This document shows positions 27,641 to 38,274 of a stretch of 64,000 nucleotides of DNA, in pieces. Position 1 is the first letter of the stretch. Each line of letters begins with the position of its first letter. The notes under the pieces were generated by a model that was not told where the DNA came from, ran no database searches, and was given only the letters and a program-made list of their open reading frames with translations. The position numbers and the translations under genes were made by a program. Origin of the DNA: Gliomastix tumulicola (taxonomy: Eukaryota; Ascomycota; Sordariomycetes; Hypocreales; Bionectriaceae); the NCBI GenBank assembly GCA_001599755.1, contig BCHX01000009.1, positions 186,001 through 250,000 of the forward strand, written 5' to 3'.

Positions 27641-28165
27641 AATAAGAGAAAAGGACTAGAAGTAGGGAGGTATAGAAGGGAAAGAAGGAGAGAGGGGGAG
27701 AGGCTAGGAGGGTGGGAAATAGGCAGCCTATCTGCTATAATATATATTGGGAAACTATTTTAAAGTAAATACTTATATAAGTAAGCACCTAGTAGTATTA
27801 TTCTAGATAATATATATCTTCTATAGTACCTTATTTTTAGAATAAAATATCTTTAAGATAAAATATCTTTATTTATAGCTATTTATACCTAGTGGAAAGG
27901 CGGGAGGGGTGTAGGTATTAAGAGGAGGATATATTCTAAGGTATATATTTAAGCTAGCACTTAGAAAGAGGAACTATTTAAGTGCTTAATAATCTTGAAA
28001 GTTAATAGTGGGGTGGGAAAATAGGGAGGATGCTTAAGAGGAGGTTTAAACTAGGAGGAGGTAGGTCTTGGCAAAATATTGGGCTAGTTTATCCACTAGG
28101 TTAAAGTCCCTGTCTACTCCCCCCTAGATAAGCTAAGAAGTGGCTAATTAGTAGTTAGGTTAGTG
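27641..28165. other. Right edge of the RIP island
   Basis: AT-rich sequence with short G runs and no gene. A duplicated ATAAAATATCTTTA word (27,842-27,855 and 27,858-27,871) is the only clear structure. Sequence character changes to normal complexity at about 28,150-28,170, near TAGTTAGGTTAGTGACGACC. If the island is a Starship, its 5' terminus should lie here, upstream of the captain relic. No terminal repeat was identified by eye. Confidence 0.6.
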
Positions 28166-28584
28166 ACGACCAGCGAATCCTAGCTATTATATGTTCTTTT
28201 TTGCTCCTTATATATTTTTATGTATCCCCACCCGCTGTTCACTTCTGTGGGTGTCAGTGTAAATCCGACGTGTATCCAGAAAACAGTGCTCCCATGAATT
28301 ATATAGAGGAGAGAGTTTAGGGATGCAGAACAGTAGTCAATTTGAAGTAGACAAGAAAGAGAATATGACAGGCAAAGCGTCGCCGCTGTCATGTAATGGT
28401 CTATCTAGTGTGCACTACTCAAGGAAATAACAGCAAGAAAAAGACAAAACGAAAGGGAAAGACAACAAAGTGCAATGGGCGACAAAGGTGGGAGGGAAAA
28501 GCAAAAGAACAATCCGACCAACATGAACCTGGACGTAAACAGAAATCCCCCAAAATAGAAGCAGCTGAAAGGCAGCAGGACACA

Positions 28585-29442
28585 TCATGCCACATCGATC
28601 ATCTCAAGAGCATGAGTGACAATGGCGTGGGGCTTGGATCCATGCTCAACTGCCTGGCCATTGAGTTCCACCAACAGATCCTGGGCAGGCTCGCCGGAGA
28701 ATGGGTCAGGAGCATGGCCAAGATGGCTGCCGGTCCTGGTCCTGCTGCAAGTGACGTTGTAGTGCCCGGCTCGCGTTTCCAGGCACTTGAGCTGGACAAT
28801 ACCAGGCACATCGCCGTCGGCATACTGGGCGTAGTCATCAGTAGCCAGCCAGTCAGTGGAAGTTGACGAGGCAACGTCCTGAGCGGGAAGCCAGGTCGCG
28901 TCGTAGACCAAAACGGTCGAAAGGACATGGGCCAGCTCGAATTCAGTCAGCACCTTGTCCTTCGCACAGATAGAGTACGCGGTCAAGGCGAAGACATCCT
29001 GGACCCCAAAACGCACGAGCGCGTCTGCGAACGCAGCCACGAAGCCTTCATGACCGGACAGATCCGAGCCTGGCGCTGTAGTGTATTCATAGGCAACCAT
29101 CTCGCCCTTCGCATCGGCCTTGAAGTAGAGGCCGCGGACTTCCATCATGGACCCCGGACGCCGGGGACTGCAGAGAACGAAGGTCTCATGGGACGATGTC
29201 TGAGGAACGGTCTCGTACACCATGATGCGTCCTTCCGGTATATCGAAGTGCTTGTGAACGAGGTGAATAGAGAACTTGTCCGCAAGTCCGTGGGAGGCGA
29301 TCAGCCCCAATAGAGTAGCGTGTGCCTTGGCATGGTTGGCTGCCACGTCGCGCATATCATCGATATGAGGGAGGTTGTTGTACTGCTGTGAAGGCAGAGG
29401 ACCTTCGTGGAGTCGTGCGTTGTTGAGATTGAGAGATGCCAT
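28585..29442 (-). CDS. Unknown conserved-looking fungal protein, 285 aa
   Basis: A single-exon gene of 285 residues and the first intact gene beside the RIP island. The open frame extends 22 codons further up to a GTG, but the ATG at 29,442 lies in a good context (TCGCCATGG) and follows a TATA box at 29,625-29,633, so I chose it. The protein is acidic and soluble, with no signal peptide and no membrane helix. Its N-terminus (SLNLNNARLHEG, DMRDVAANHAKAH) looks helical and the middle is a mixed region. I do not recognise a domain. Codon use is normal and there are no RIP-type stops, so mutation of the island did not spread into it. It shares a 1.2-kb divergent intergenic region with the next gene. 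Confidence 0.8.
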   Translation of the reverse strand: MASLNLNNARLHEGPLPSQQYNNLPHIDDMRDVAANHAKAHATLLGLIASHGLADKFSIHLVHKHFDIPEGRIMVYETVPQTSSHETFVLCSPRRPGSMMEVRGLYFKADAKGEMVAYEYTTAPGSDLSGHEGFVAAFADALVRFGVQDVFALTAYSICAKDKVLTEFELAHVLSTVLVYDATWLPAQDVASSTSTDWLATDDYAQYADGDVPGIVQLKCLETRAGHYNVTCSRTRTGSHLGHAPDPFSGEPAQDLLVELNGQAVEHGSKPHAIVTHALEMIDVA

Positions 29443-30643
29443 GGCGAAAAGAACTGTGAGTGGTCGAACCTGGGGTGACAACAAAGAAAGAATGATGTAG
29501 GTGGGCACAGGTGGAGGAGACTTTGACGAGACAAGTTGTCTGATGCTGCTGAAGATACAGATGATTGCAATAGAGTGAGGATGAGGAGTTCAGAGTGACA
29601 TTGAGAAGTGAGCGAAGTTCTGTTCTTATATACTTGATTTGATGGGATAGGCTGACTGCCCATCGTGAGCGCGCAAGCTGAAAGCTTTCTCCGTTGGTTT
29701 TCCTTTGGCGTTTGTATGGGCCACTATGGCTTCTTTGGCCATCAGTTGCTACCTTAATACAGATTGAGAACCAACAGTGGTTACTAAAGTTGAAAAAACT
29801 AGTTCTTCTTGCTCTGCCTCGACGCTTTACTTGACCCTGCTGGTTTGCTCAGGCCTATCAGGTACTCTTTACTTCGGCATCCCTGACAAGGAGCCCTGTG
29901 AGGACTGCGCGTGGCCTGCTGGCCAGGACTTGTTGTTGGCTGAGGTTCAGAGACAGCGTGACGTTTTCCAACCTGTCACAGCCACACATCGTCACAAGGT
30001 CCTGTTGGTAACAGAAGCTCAAGTCGGGCGGCCGCAACAAGGGTCCAGACGGGCCTGAAGCGGCGGCCGGGACAACGTTTGCCTTAGGTGTTGGTCTGCA
30101 AGGCAACCACTACTTCCGGAGACTAACTTAGTCTCGTGACACACCAATCATACCTGGCGATTTCGCGCCCAGCGGTGAGTAGAGCGCTGGTGTGGGTTCT
30201 GAGGGATTTATGGGGGCATACCGTCGTATCATCCCCTCACCCCATCACCAGTGGGAAGCTGGACGCAAGGTCGCACAACAACCAACAACATCAACGTGAT
30301 GACTCCCACGAAAGATTTGCAAGGCGCAGCGTGTTGCTGAGGGTCAGAAGCCGCTCCATACACCCCATTCGCCGTCGCAAAGGGGAAATAACTAGCAACC
30401 AACATGCAGTAGTGAGGAGTGCTCATGTTTCAGGAGCTTCTCGGTCCATTTAGTGGATTTAGCGGGGTCATGATCACCACCCAGAGTCTTGCGCCCTGTT
30501 CTCTGGTCTGCAATCTGGCGTGGCTGGGTCTCCGTCCTTCCTCCCTGAAAAAGAGCTGGCGTCTTCACCAAACGTCTTCATTCAAAGGTCCGCGGCCTGC
30601 AGTCATTCAATCACGCACATCATCATTGAATTAGCCCGCCAAA
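29443..30643. other. Divergent intergenic region
   Basis: 1.2 kb between two divergently transcribed genes. It holds the TATA box at 29,625-29,633 for the left gene. Open frames here (for example 29,777-30,058 and 30,136-30,453) overlap each other on both strands and show no protein character. Nothing else is seen. Confidence 0.6.
29625..29633 (-). promoter_or_regulatory. TATA box of the unknown protein gene
   Basis: The minus strand reads GTATATAAG, about 185 bp upstream of the ATG at 29,442. This would put the transcription start near 29,600 with a 5' leader of about 150 bases. Confidence 0.5.
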
Positions 30644-31651
30644 ATGGCCAATGTACTTTCCGACAAAGACCTCCCCAAACCACTCGACACAGTGCCGAAG
30701 CAGGTGAAGGCACTGAAGAAGCTCGTGGCGGAGCATCTTGGGGGTTCAGTCAAGCAAGTTGACAGACCCCCTATGCAGGGCATGTTCAGCAGGACCTTGT
30801 TTGTCACGCTGGCAGATGGCACTGAAGGCGTCGTTCAGTTTCGCATCACCAAGCTAGATCTCGACTCATTTGATAAGGCGAGGACGATCCTCGGTTCCTA
30901 CGTACCGCAGGTTACGCTTCTCTCGAGTCGAGAGCTTGAAGATGCCGGCGCCTGGGTGTACTATCTCCAACGAATTCCTGGCACGACATGGCTCCGTGGC
31001 ATTGCAGGGAAAGGCGATCCGGGCCGCATCGCCATCAACAAGTCTCTGGGTCAAGTCTTTTCGAAAGGGTTCATCAACGCGACCAGCCATAACGCTGTTG
31101 AACGCATCGTGCGACCACACGTGGACGCTATTTTGGAATCTGAACAGGAGAAAATATCACCCTTCAAGGACAAGCTCCGAGACTTGTCCTCTCGTCTCGA
31201 TCGCCTGGCGAGCCTCCCACTCTGGGTTTCCCATTGTGATCTAAACGAGGTCAATGTTCTAATCGACGACAACTGCGAGGTCACCGGCCTTGTGGACTGG
31301 GAATACTCTTACCCTCTGCCTTTCGGACTTGGCTTTGGGCGTATTCACACTCTGGCCGGCGAATATCACGAGGGTGAATTCCACATGTCTGATGGATTCG
31401 AAGAGGCCGAGAGAGGCTTCTGGGACAGTCTATTTGGGGGAATGCCTGCCCCCGTTCAACAGAGTCTGCTCGGGGAATACATTGACTCTGTACAAGATGC
31501 GGTTATCCTCGGGACCCTGATGGACTGCTTCTTCCTCGATGAAGTAACACACGAGGTCGGCGTGGCCAGTGTCCCCTTGAAAGCGCTTCCTAAATTCCTC
31601 ACCTATCGGCTGCCGTCTCTCAGGGGTGACGGGGCTCCTTATCAGATTTAA
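30644..31651 (+). CDS. APH-family phosphotransferase/kinase-like protein, 335 aa
   Basis: A single-exon protein of 335 residues with the aminoglycoside/choline-kinase-like fold (APH, PF01636). The catalytic loop is SHCDLNEVNVLID, giving His197, Asp199 and Asn204 of the H-x-D-x4-N motif. The metal-binding Asp is Asp218 in GLVDWEYS. The N-lobe is less clear: a Gly-containing turn MQGMFSRTLFV at 44-54 and an FRITK at 66-70 that may supply the ATP-binding Lys. Fungi carry many such proteins; substrates are mostly unknown, so this should not be read as antibiotic resistance. The ATG context is CAAAATGG. The downstream neighbour is convergent, 331 bp away. Confidence 0.85.
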   Translation: MANVLSDKDLPKPLDTVPKQVKALKKLVAEHLGGSVKQVDRPPMQGMFSRTLFVTLADGTEGVVQFRITKLDLDSFDKARTILGSYVPQVTLLSSRELEDAGAWVYYLQRIPGTTWLRGIAGKGDPGRIAINKSLGQVFSKGFINATSHNAVERIVRPHVDAILESEQEKISPFKDKLRDLSSRLDRLASLPLWVSHCDLNEVNVLIDDNCEVTGLVDWEYSYPLPFGLGFGRIHTLAGEYHEGEFHMSDGFEEAERGFWDSLFGGMPAPVQQSLLGEYIDSVQDAVILGTLMDCFFLDEVTHEVGVASVPLKALPKFLTYRLPSLRGDGAPYQI

Positions 31652-31982
31652 GCCCTTGGTGATGACGAAATGGGCTGGCAACTTGTTTTGGTCTGCGACA
31701 GTTCTGCTCATCTCTTTGGATGGTTTATGCTAGGGACGGGCGGGATGAGGCATGGCAATGACGGAAGCCTGAGGATACGGTGTATCTTAGAATCTAAAGT
31801 GACCAGGGCCTTCGCTTCGGAGTGGGAATTGTGCTTCCTCCGACAGGGAATCAATTCTTTTCCAGGGCTCTATCACATCTTCCGCATCCGATAGCCGCCA
31901 TGACTGCCAGTAATTATCCTGCACGGTGCTGCTCAGCAGAGACTCTTTCGTTACACGTGCCTCCTGCCCGAACCTGATCCCT
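31652..31982. other. Convergent intergenic region
   Basis: 331 bp between the 3' ends of the APH-like gene and the next gene. Probably only 3' untranslated sequence; nothing distinctive seen. Confidence 0.6.
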
Positions 31983-32615
31983 CTACTCGTACATCGTAAT
32001 CTCTGCAACAGCCTCGAAAGCCGCTTTCCTTTCCCTGAACTCCTCCGGCGCGCAGATGTGAAAGACCACGCCTGGCCGGTTCTTGGCCGTCCACTCCGAT
32101 CCGTCGTCGGTCCACTCCATGCCGTAGATGAGAGCCGGCTTCGCCTCTCCCTCCTCCAGTGAACCGTCGGTGACGAGATCGGGGCTCAAGACCCAAGGCG
32201 TCATTTCCCTCTCCGTCGTCACGCTCTTCTTCGTCCGCGCCCAGCGAGCATGGCCGTAGAAGTGCGAGATGAAGAACGACACGAGGTCGCGCTGAAGAAT
32301 GCCCGCTTCACCCTCTGGGGTGGACAGCCCAACCTCGACGGTCTCGTCCACGGGGTTGATGGTGTCGTTGAAGAACAGGTCGAATACCAGGACGGGCGGG
32401 TCGGTGAGGTATCGGTCCTCTGCATCATCCGCGGGGAGAGAGCGTCGGAATTTCTGGAAGACTTTCTGCCAGTAGGCGAGCTGCGTCTCGAGGTCTTTGT
32501 CGATGAGCTTCAAGCCGTCGTCTAGAGCGGCCTCGGTGGCGGCAATCATGTCGCAGACGAGGTCCTGCCACGGCTGATCTAGAGGCCTGTCGGTAGCGTT
32601 GCTCGTGGACGCCAT
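31983..32615 (-). CDS. Unknown acidic protein, 210 aa
   Basis: A single-exon frame of 210 residues from an ATG in good context (CACGATGG) to TAG. No signal peptide, membrane segment or familiar motif. The protein is rich in Asp, Glu and Trp, with an N-terminal helix (about 15-70) followed by a mixed region including VLVFDLFFNDT (about 75-86) and FFISHFYGHARWAR (about 113-127). Its normal codon use and lack of a competing frame with protein character support it as real. Function unknown; it may be a lineage-restricted fungal protein. Confidence 0.75.
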   Translation of the reverse strand: MASTSNATDRPLDQPWQDLVCDMIAATEAALDDGLKLIDKDLETQLAYWQKVFQKFRRSLPADDAEDRYLTDPPVLVFDLFFNDTINPVDETVEVGLSTPEGEAGILQRDLVSFFISHFYGHARWARTKKSVTTEREMTPWVLSPDLVTDGSLEEGEAKPALIYGMEWTDDGSEWTAKNRPGVVFHICAPEEFRERKAAFEAVAEITMYE

Positions 32616-33080
32616 CGTGAAGGTGTAGAAGGTCAGTTGTTGTGCTGTGGGTGGAGAGGTTCAGGCGTGGCTTGTGTTCTTGGAATCGTAGTGCACTGCC
32701 GGTTAGTGAAAAAAATGGAAAGGGCCCTCGGAAGCAGCGAGTGCAGTGAGTTGCCTTTATTCGCTACCAAGTGGAAATTTCACAGTGGAAAATTTCACAC
32801 AGGTGTGTTTGGGGTGTGAAAGTGGCGGACGCAGGGTGATCGAGGCAGTGATTCACACAAAGATTTCACAATGGACTACCCGGCAACTACTAAGGCTAGG
32901 GCAGAAAAGGATGAACATGCATCTAAATTTCTCCTTGTTCTTCACATTGTATATGACTAAGAAGTACCCCATTTCTCACGCTTTGTGTCTTGTGAGACAA
33001 AGAGGCTCTGAGCTAGGGTAGACAATTCGAACTTGCATTGTGAAAAATAATCGAAGTAAGCCCAACTACTAGGCTAATGA
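32616..33080. other. Intergenic region
   Basis: 465 bp between the start of the unknown 210-aa gene and the 3' end of the pectin methylesterase locus. It includes repeated TTTCACA words at about 32,777-32,870. No gene seen. Confidence 0.6.
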
Positions 33081-33315
33081 TCAAAGGCATTGGGAGTACC
33101 ATTCTATATTCTTGCCGTTAGTCTCGCATTTCTCTCCAATCTTGCAGGTTTCTTTGTTACTCACCATTGCTGTACGAGCACGTTGAGCCACTGGGACACA
33201 ATGTGCAGCCCGAATAGCCGCTCCCGCCGCACTGTCCAAATAAAGACGACGTGCATCCAGGACCCGGTGCGGATGTAGTGGAAGTTGAAGGCGTCGAGCC
33301 ACTGCCGCCGCCATT
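33081..33315 (-). pseudogene. In-frame linker and CBM1 tail of the pectin methylesterase, behind a TAG
   Basis: Directly after the TAG the same frame continues with a Ser/Thr/Gly linker (NGGGSGSTPSTSTTSAPGPG). It then gives a family 1 carbohydrate-binding module: GQCGGSGYSGCT, CPSGSTCSYSN. A 61-bp intron (33,164-33,104; donor GTGAGT, branch CTAAC, acceptor TAG) joins to a 23-nt last exon giving EWYSQCL and TGA. The result is a perfect CBM1 ending with all expected Cys, Trp and Tyr residues. CBM1 modules bind cellulose and tether secreted enzymes to plant cell walls. The full ancestral product would be a CE8-linker-CBM1 enzyme. Only the TAG separates the halves; CAG-to-TAG is the simplest origin. 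Readthrough or a lab/strain-specific allele cannot be excluded. Confidence 0.8.
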
Positions 33316-34369
33316 CTAGTACGTCATGTCCACCCAGCTGGTGTATCCAGGCAGGAAGCTGTCCATGGTGACGGCGCTGGAGAGCTTCTTGGCCCAGCTG
33401 ACACGGCTACCGCTCGCTCCGGAGCCGGTGTTGGCGTACTCGGCATAGTAGACGTTCCCCGTCGGGTTGGTGCCCCATGCGGACCAGCCAGCAGAGTTGA
33501 CGACAGATCCGAGGTCGGAGTTCTGGAAGACAGTACGAGCGTACTCGCGCCAGGGACGACCGAGATACGTGGATCCCGACGCGAGGGACACGCCCGGCTT
33601 GGTGATGACTTTGGACTTGTTGATGACGTACCAGTACGCGTCGACCGTGTCACGTCCGCTGGCGGTGATGTAGCCCTTGCCGTTGATCGCTATGGTGCAC
33701 TGCTCGAACCAGACATTGCCGTCGTTGCCGAAGATGAAGTCCACCGCGCCCTCGATGTAGCTGTTCTTGAAGACCTGGTGCGGCTTGTTGACGTATACGG
33801 TGTCCTGGTACCCGATGAAGCTGCAGCCGTAGTAGCCGTGGTAGTTTCCGTTCGCGGAGACGGCGAGAGCCTGCGAGCCCTGGCCGTAGCTGTTGATGAT
33901 GTTCAGATTGTAGACATTGAGGTAGTTGGTCGCGACGCGAAGGGTCGCGGAGAGATCGTTGCTGCCGGCAGCTGCGGCCGAAAGGGAGTTGGTGATGATG
34001 ACCTGGTTCTTGGTGTAGTCCTGGTCCTCGGTCGTGTAGCCGTATATGATGATTTTCCCGCTGACCTTGGGGATGACGACTTGGCCGGAGTAGGTTCCCG
34101 GGTGGATGAAGATGGTCGTTGTAGCGGTGGAACTGGTTGGGACGGAGTTGATCGCTGCTTGAAGCTACGCCGTCTCAGCAAATGACTTCTGTGGCCATGC
34201 CTCCTCCAGAAGCTGGAACTGCAGAAACTCGAGTGGCAAAACTTAAGCATACCGTTGTGTACTGTCCACCAGACTTGGCAACAACGAGCGCTCCCGCTGG
34301 AGGGGAGGTCCGCGACACCGCAAGCGCACCCGCTACCAGCAGGGCGAGATGGAAGAGGCGAGCCAGCAT
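33316..34369 (-). CDS. Secreted pectin methylesterase (CE8), 321 aa as read to the first stop
   Basis: Two exons, 34,369-34,253 and 34,164-33,316, separated by an 88-bp GT-AG intron, encode 321 residues. Residues 1-17 form a signal peptide (MLARLFHLALLVAGALA). The family catalytic set is present: QDT in GYQDTVY with Asp160 (general acid), Asp181 in VDFIFG (nucleophile) and Arg242 in LGRPW. The 21-residue spacing between the two Asp residues matches plant enzymes. The enzyme removes methyl esters from cell-wall pectin outside the cell, preparing it for pectate lyases and polygalacturonases. I began at the ATG at 34,369; an upstream in-frame TTG is not a start. The frame ends with TAG at 33,318-33,316 right after the conserved C-terminus (TSWVDMTY), but a linker and CBM1 follow in frame (see next entry). 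Confidence 0.93.
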
Positions 34370-35204
34370 TTTTTCCAACGTCCTTTACACGGTTCAAGAA
34401 AATACCCCAGAAAGATCAAGGAATTCTTCCCACCAGGGACCAGAGATGTCATGGCCCAGCCTGGCTATATAGATGACTTGGGGGTTAGGCCTCTCAATGG
34501 GATGCCACTTCTGCCCCCTCTGGACCACACCTCAGAGTAGCCTCTAATTCGTGCGGCTCACTTGCTCACGGACAATTTTGGCCAATACATCCTTGCCAAG
34601 GCCTCGGGAGTTGGACGCCGGCTAGGGTGGGAACGTCGAAATATTCCAGACAGGGCGCTAATCAGGAATGAATGATTCACAACTAGGAGTGGTTCGTGGA
34701 AGAACTTGATAGTCATTCCAGGACCGAGTCGAGAACCGGCTATGGGGCCTCTGAACGGGGCTCAGTCACGATCCAATTCCCCGCATCTTTTGCTAATCCT
34801 GGGGGAACGGAGCATGCCTGAAGGAACATCCGTGTCCCTTTTGAGAAGTATTGGCCGTACCGGGTGCACCGACAGAAGCAGAATCTCCTTGATTCTCGCC
34901 TACCTTCGCACGATGATCACGCCTGGATGTCCTACATTTCCCCATGCAAGTAATAGCTTGCTTAGGTGACTAGTGAAGCTACCTCCAGGTAGGTCTGACA
35001 GTCTATTAATTTCCAACTAGACACGCCATCCAAGCAGACTAATATCCTCCAACTCGAGAGGTACCAGGTATATCTTGGCGTAACTGATGAATATACTTCC
35101 CCAAAGCAACCATGTTGACTACGACGTTAAACAATAACAAGGGAAGAAGCCGACTTGATTACTAACATATCTCTCGTTTGCGACTATGTCAATATCTAAG
35201 ACAG
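34370..35204. other. Intergenic region
   Basis: 835 bp between the start of the pectin methylesterase and the end of the AAA+ ATPase gene. Frames such as 34,706-34,969 lack protein character. It should contain the esterase promoter; no clear TATA box or motif was picked out. Confidence 0.6.
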
Positions 35205-38200
35205 TCAGCGAAGTCCCGGGTTCTGCGTATAGTTGACCCATTGTGCCGGCGTCGCATGCGGCGGCTGCGGAGAGGTAGAAGGTTGGCGGGAGTGAGCCGG
35301 ATTAAAAGTCGATACTGGAGCGCCGTTGCTCATGCTCCCCGCAACCATCCCAGCATCCATCGGTCGACTGGCCATCGTGCTGGAGTATGTCTGCTGTTGC
35401 TGCTGCGGCATGAACGCTATCCTCGACCACGGCGCCGGGTTATGAGGAATACCGTCCCTATACATCATGGGAGTCTGGCTCCCATCATCTTTCGGCTCTG
35501 ACGGCCCCAACCCCTCATAGTCATCGTCACGCTCCTCATTCAGCCGTGCAATCTCCGCATCGTCGTGCCCCAGCACATGCTGCTTGAAGTGCGTGTACTC
35601 CCCAGTCAGGCTTTCCACCTGCTTGAAGTGCCAGTACCGAAGCTGCGGCTGGAAGTCAGGCGGCTGCTGCTCCGCCTCAGCCCTCGCGAGCGCCGTCGCC
35701 ACGATGAAGGCGTTGCGGATCTGCCTGCCGTTCCATGCGCCTTTACCCTTCGGATGGGACTTCCAGTGGTCGTTCACAAACTGCTCAATGTCGCTCCAGA
35801 CGACGACGAGCGGCTGCTCGCCACTGGCCGCGGCCTGCTGTTGCTCGGCCTCCTTGAGTCGGTCGGCGTTGGTGCGGAAGATGCTCTCGATCTCGGCTTT
35901 GCCGAGGCGTCGATAATGCAGCATCATGTGGATTCGCGAGGAGATGGCTGGATCGATCTTGCCTATGCGGTTGGTGGTAAGGAATAGGATACCATTGTAG
36001 TACTCGAGCAGCCTCAAGAAAACTGTCATCAACGTGGTCAGTTTTCCGGCTCACTTCATTCCCCAGTCCGCGTTTTCAAGCCGAGGGAGGGTTTCACTCA
36101 CCGGACACCATGCTGTTCCGTTCCAGATCTTCCGTCGACGTGCGCGCCGAGAGCAGAACATCCGCTTCGTCCAGCAGCAAGATGCAATCCCACATGTTCG
36201 CCAGCCGAAACACCGTGCCGAGGACTGCCTCGGCGGCCCGACTGCCATTCAAGTTGCCGCAGGATATGGGAAACAGAGGCCGCCTGTACGTCTGCGCCAC
36301 GGCCTCCGCTGTAGCCGTCTTCCCAACTCCCGGCTCGCCGTGGAGCATGATGATCAGACCTCGGCCTTTATCGCGGATGAAGTCCTGCGTGACCAGGTGG
36401 GCGTTTCCGCTTTCGAGTATTATCCTTTCGATCTTCTTCCTGCGCAGATGCGACTGCACGGCGCTCTCGACCATCCTCTTGTGTCCCTCGGGCAGCCGGA
36501 GACGGCCGAAGCCATCCTCGCGGTAGTCAATCTCCTTCATGAGGTTGACGTCTACCGGGGCAAAGAGACTGTGCTTCAGTGAATAGATGTAGACACGGCG
36601 TGGAAGAAGAGCCAGGTCATCGCCCTCCGGTACATTCTTCGCCCCGTCACTGCCATTGGGGGGCAGGGCTAAATCGTCGGGATCAACCAAGTCCACGTCG
36701 TCGCTCGTGAAAATGACCTCGTAGCGCATCGTGAGGAGGTTCTTTCGCTCCCTGCTGTCCCACACGTAAAGGCCATCCTGCCCCTGGATGGTGAAGCTTA
36801 GCTCGTCTATCGCGGCAATGTGCTCCAGCCGCTCGCGGTTGTTGAAGTCGTTGAAGAACTGCGTGTTCGTGAAGAAGGCCTGGTTGAAGTCCACGATGAC
36901 CTCTCCGTCTATGTGCGTCGGGGTGATCTGTCGGGTCGTGTAGTTTACGTCGTCGATGATCGGACAGCCGATGGGATCCGTGATGAGCGACCAGCCGCTG
37001 TAGGTCATGTGCCATTTGTTTAGGCAGTTGATGAACTTGGTACCGGTCACTTTGCCCTCCTCGATCATCGTGTCCGCGCCGGGGGCGAACCGGAGGGGGT
37101 ACAGGTCCAGGTCCCGGATGCTCTTCTCGCCTTCAAAGTATCCTATCTCGAACTCTTTGATCACCGGGCTGTAGTTCCTGCCGTCGTAGTCGAGAAAGTA
37201 CAGGAATACGATCAGGCCGTATCGCCAGGGTTCGACCGAAAAGGAGGAATAGGGCTTCTGTTCGGGCACCACGACGTGGTAGAGCCGCCAGATCTTCTGC
37301 CGCATTGACGACTCGTGGGTCGGCCCGGCGGCCATGTTGACCCGGGTGTATTTATCCTGCTCGGAGAGGAACTTCTTCATGGTCTTGTCGGGCATGAAGA
37401 TCAAGTCTCCCTTCTTGAACAGGTACCATAGATCGGGAAACCGGATCCTCGGCGGGGGTGTAGCCACGTCGTCGCCCAGAGGCGACCGGTCTCGTTGTCG
37501 GGCGTGATAATCCGGCATGATCTCCTCCTCGGCAAACTTGACGTACGCTCTCAGATGCAGCAGCTCATAATATCCCTTGCTCTCGGGCTGACTCGCTTCT
37601 CCCGGACTGCCAGTCGCAGCTGCCGCTTCGAGTCTCACCAGCTCCTCCTTGAACTTATCGTGGAAGATGATGAGATACTGGAACGGCCTGATGAACGTGT
37701 AGAACTGGGGCCCCCAGGCGTGGCCCGTCACCCGCGTGAACACGTCCAGGAGAGCACTGGACTGTATGCGCACGCGCTGCACCCACTCCTTGCTGTCGTG
37801 AATCTTGGTGATCCTCGTCTCATCCATGTAGTGCCGCTCCTTGCCATCCTTCGAATGGCCTGCGGCCTTGCGTTTCGCACCCTCGTTAAGGACATCCTGC
37901 GCCAGCCTGTCCCCCGCGACGAGGACCTCCACCGCGTGCAGACGCTCATCGGGTCCGAAGCGGTTGATGAAGTTCTCCCAGTTGCACTTCAGCACCTCGG
38001 GGACCAGATCGGCGTTGTTGGGTCGTTCGGTGAGCGCCTGCACTTTGTTGCTGCTTGAGCTCGGCGGTGGCGATGTTGGGCGAGGAGGGCTGCCAGGCGT
38101 GCTCGGTGCTGCTGCTGACTTCGCGTCTGTTGTCTCTTCCGCGGCTGCTGAGCTGTCACCGCCTTCGGCTTTCTTGGCTTCTTCAGCGGGGTTGTTTGAC

Positions 38201-38274
38201 GTGGTGGTCGGCGACCTGGAATCCTCCACCGCCGCCGCCGTCTCCCCGGGTGGCTCTTGAGGTGATTCTGCCAT
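35205..38274 (-). CDS. Large AAA+ ATPase, 996 aa (DUF7025-like N-terminal region)
   Basis: Two exons, 38,274-36,102 and 36,022-35,205, with a 79-bp intron (donor GTGAGT, branch CTGAC, acceptor ACAG) encode 996 residues. Residues 1-85 are low-complexity Ser/Pro/Ala. The middle resembles the DUF7025 region that fungi place before an AAA+ domain. The ATPase has Walker A GEPGVGKTATAEA (646-658), Walker B ILLLDEAD (698-705), sensor 1 LFLTTN and an arginine finger in ISSRIHM. The C-terminus is Gln- and Pro-rich. The frame continues 22 codons above the ATG from a TTG with no ATG, so I start at MAESPQ. The role of this fungal family is not established. It is divergent from the STAND-like gene across 539 bp, so the two may be co-expressed. 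Confidence 0.9.

Noticed and set aside
28599..28928. Alternative frame opposite or overlapping the 285-aa gene
   Set aside because: Shadow frame in another phase of a real gene, with a Pro/Ser-rich composition typical of shifted GC-rich coding DNA.
33300..33330. A hidden intron that would remove the TAG between esterase and CBM1
   Set aside because: TACTAG could serve as an acceptor, but any donor far enough upstream would delete the conserved esterase C-terminus (LPGYTSWVDM).
33903..34397. 164-codon minus-strand frame over the pectin methylesterase
   Set aside because: Ser/Arg/Pro-rich shadow; the esterase frame over the same bases carries the catalytic motifs.
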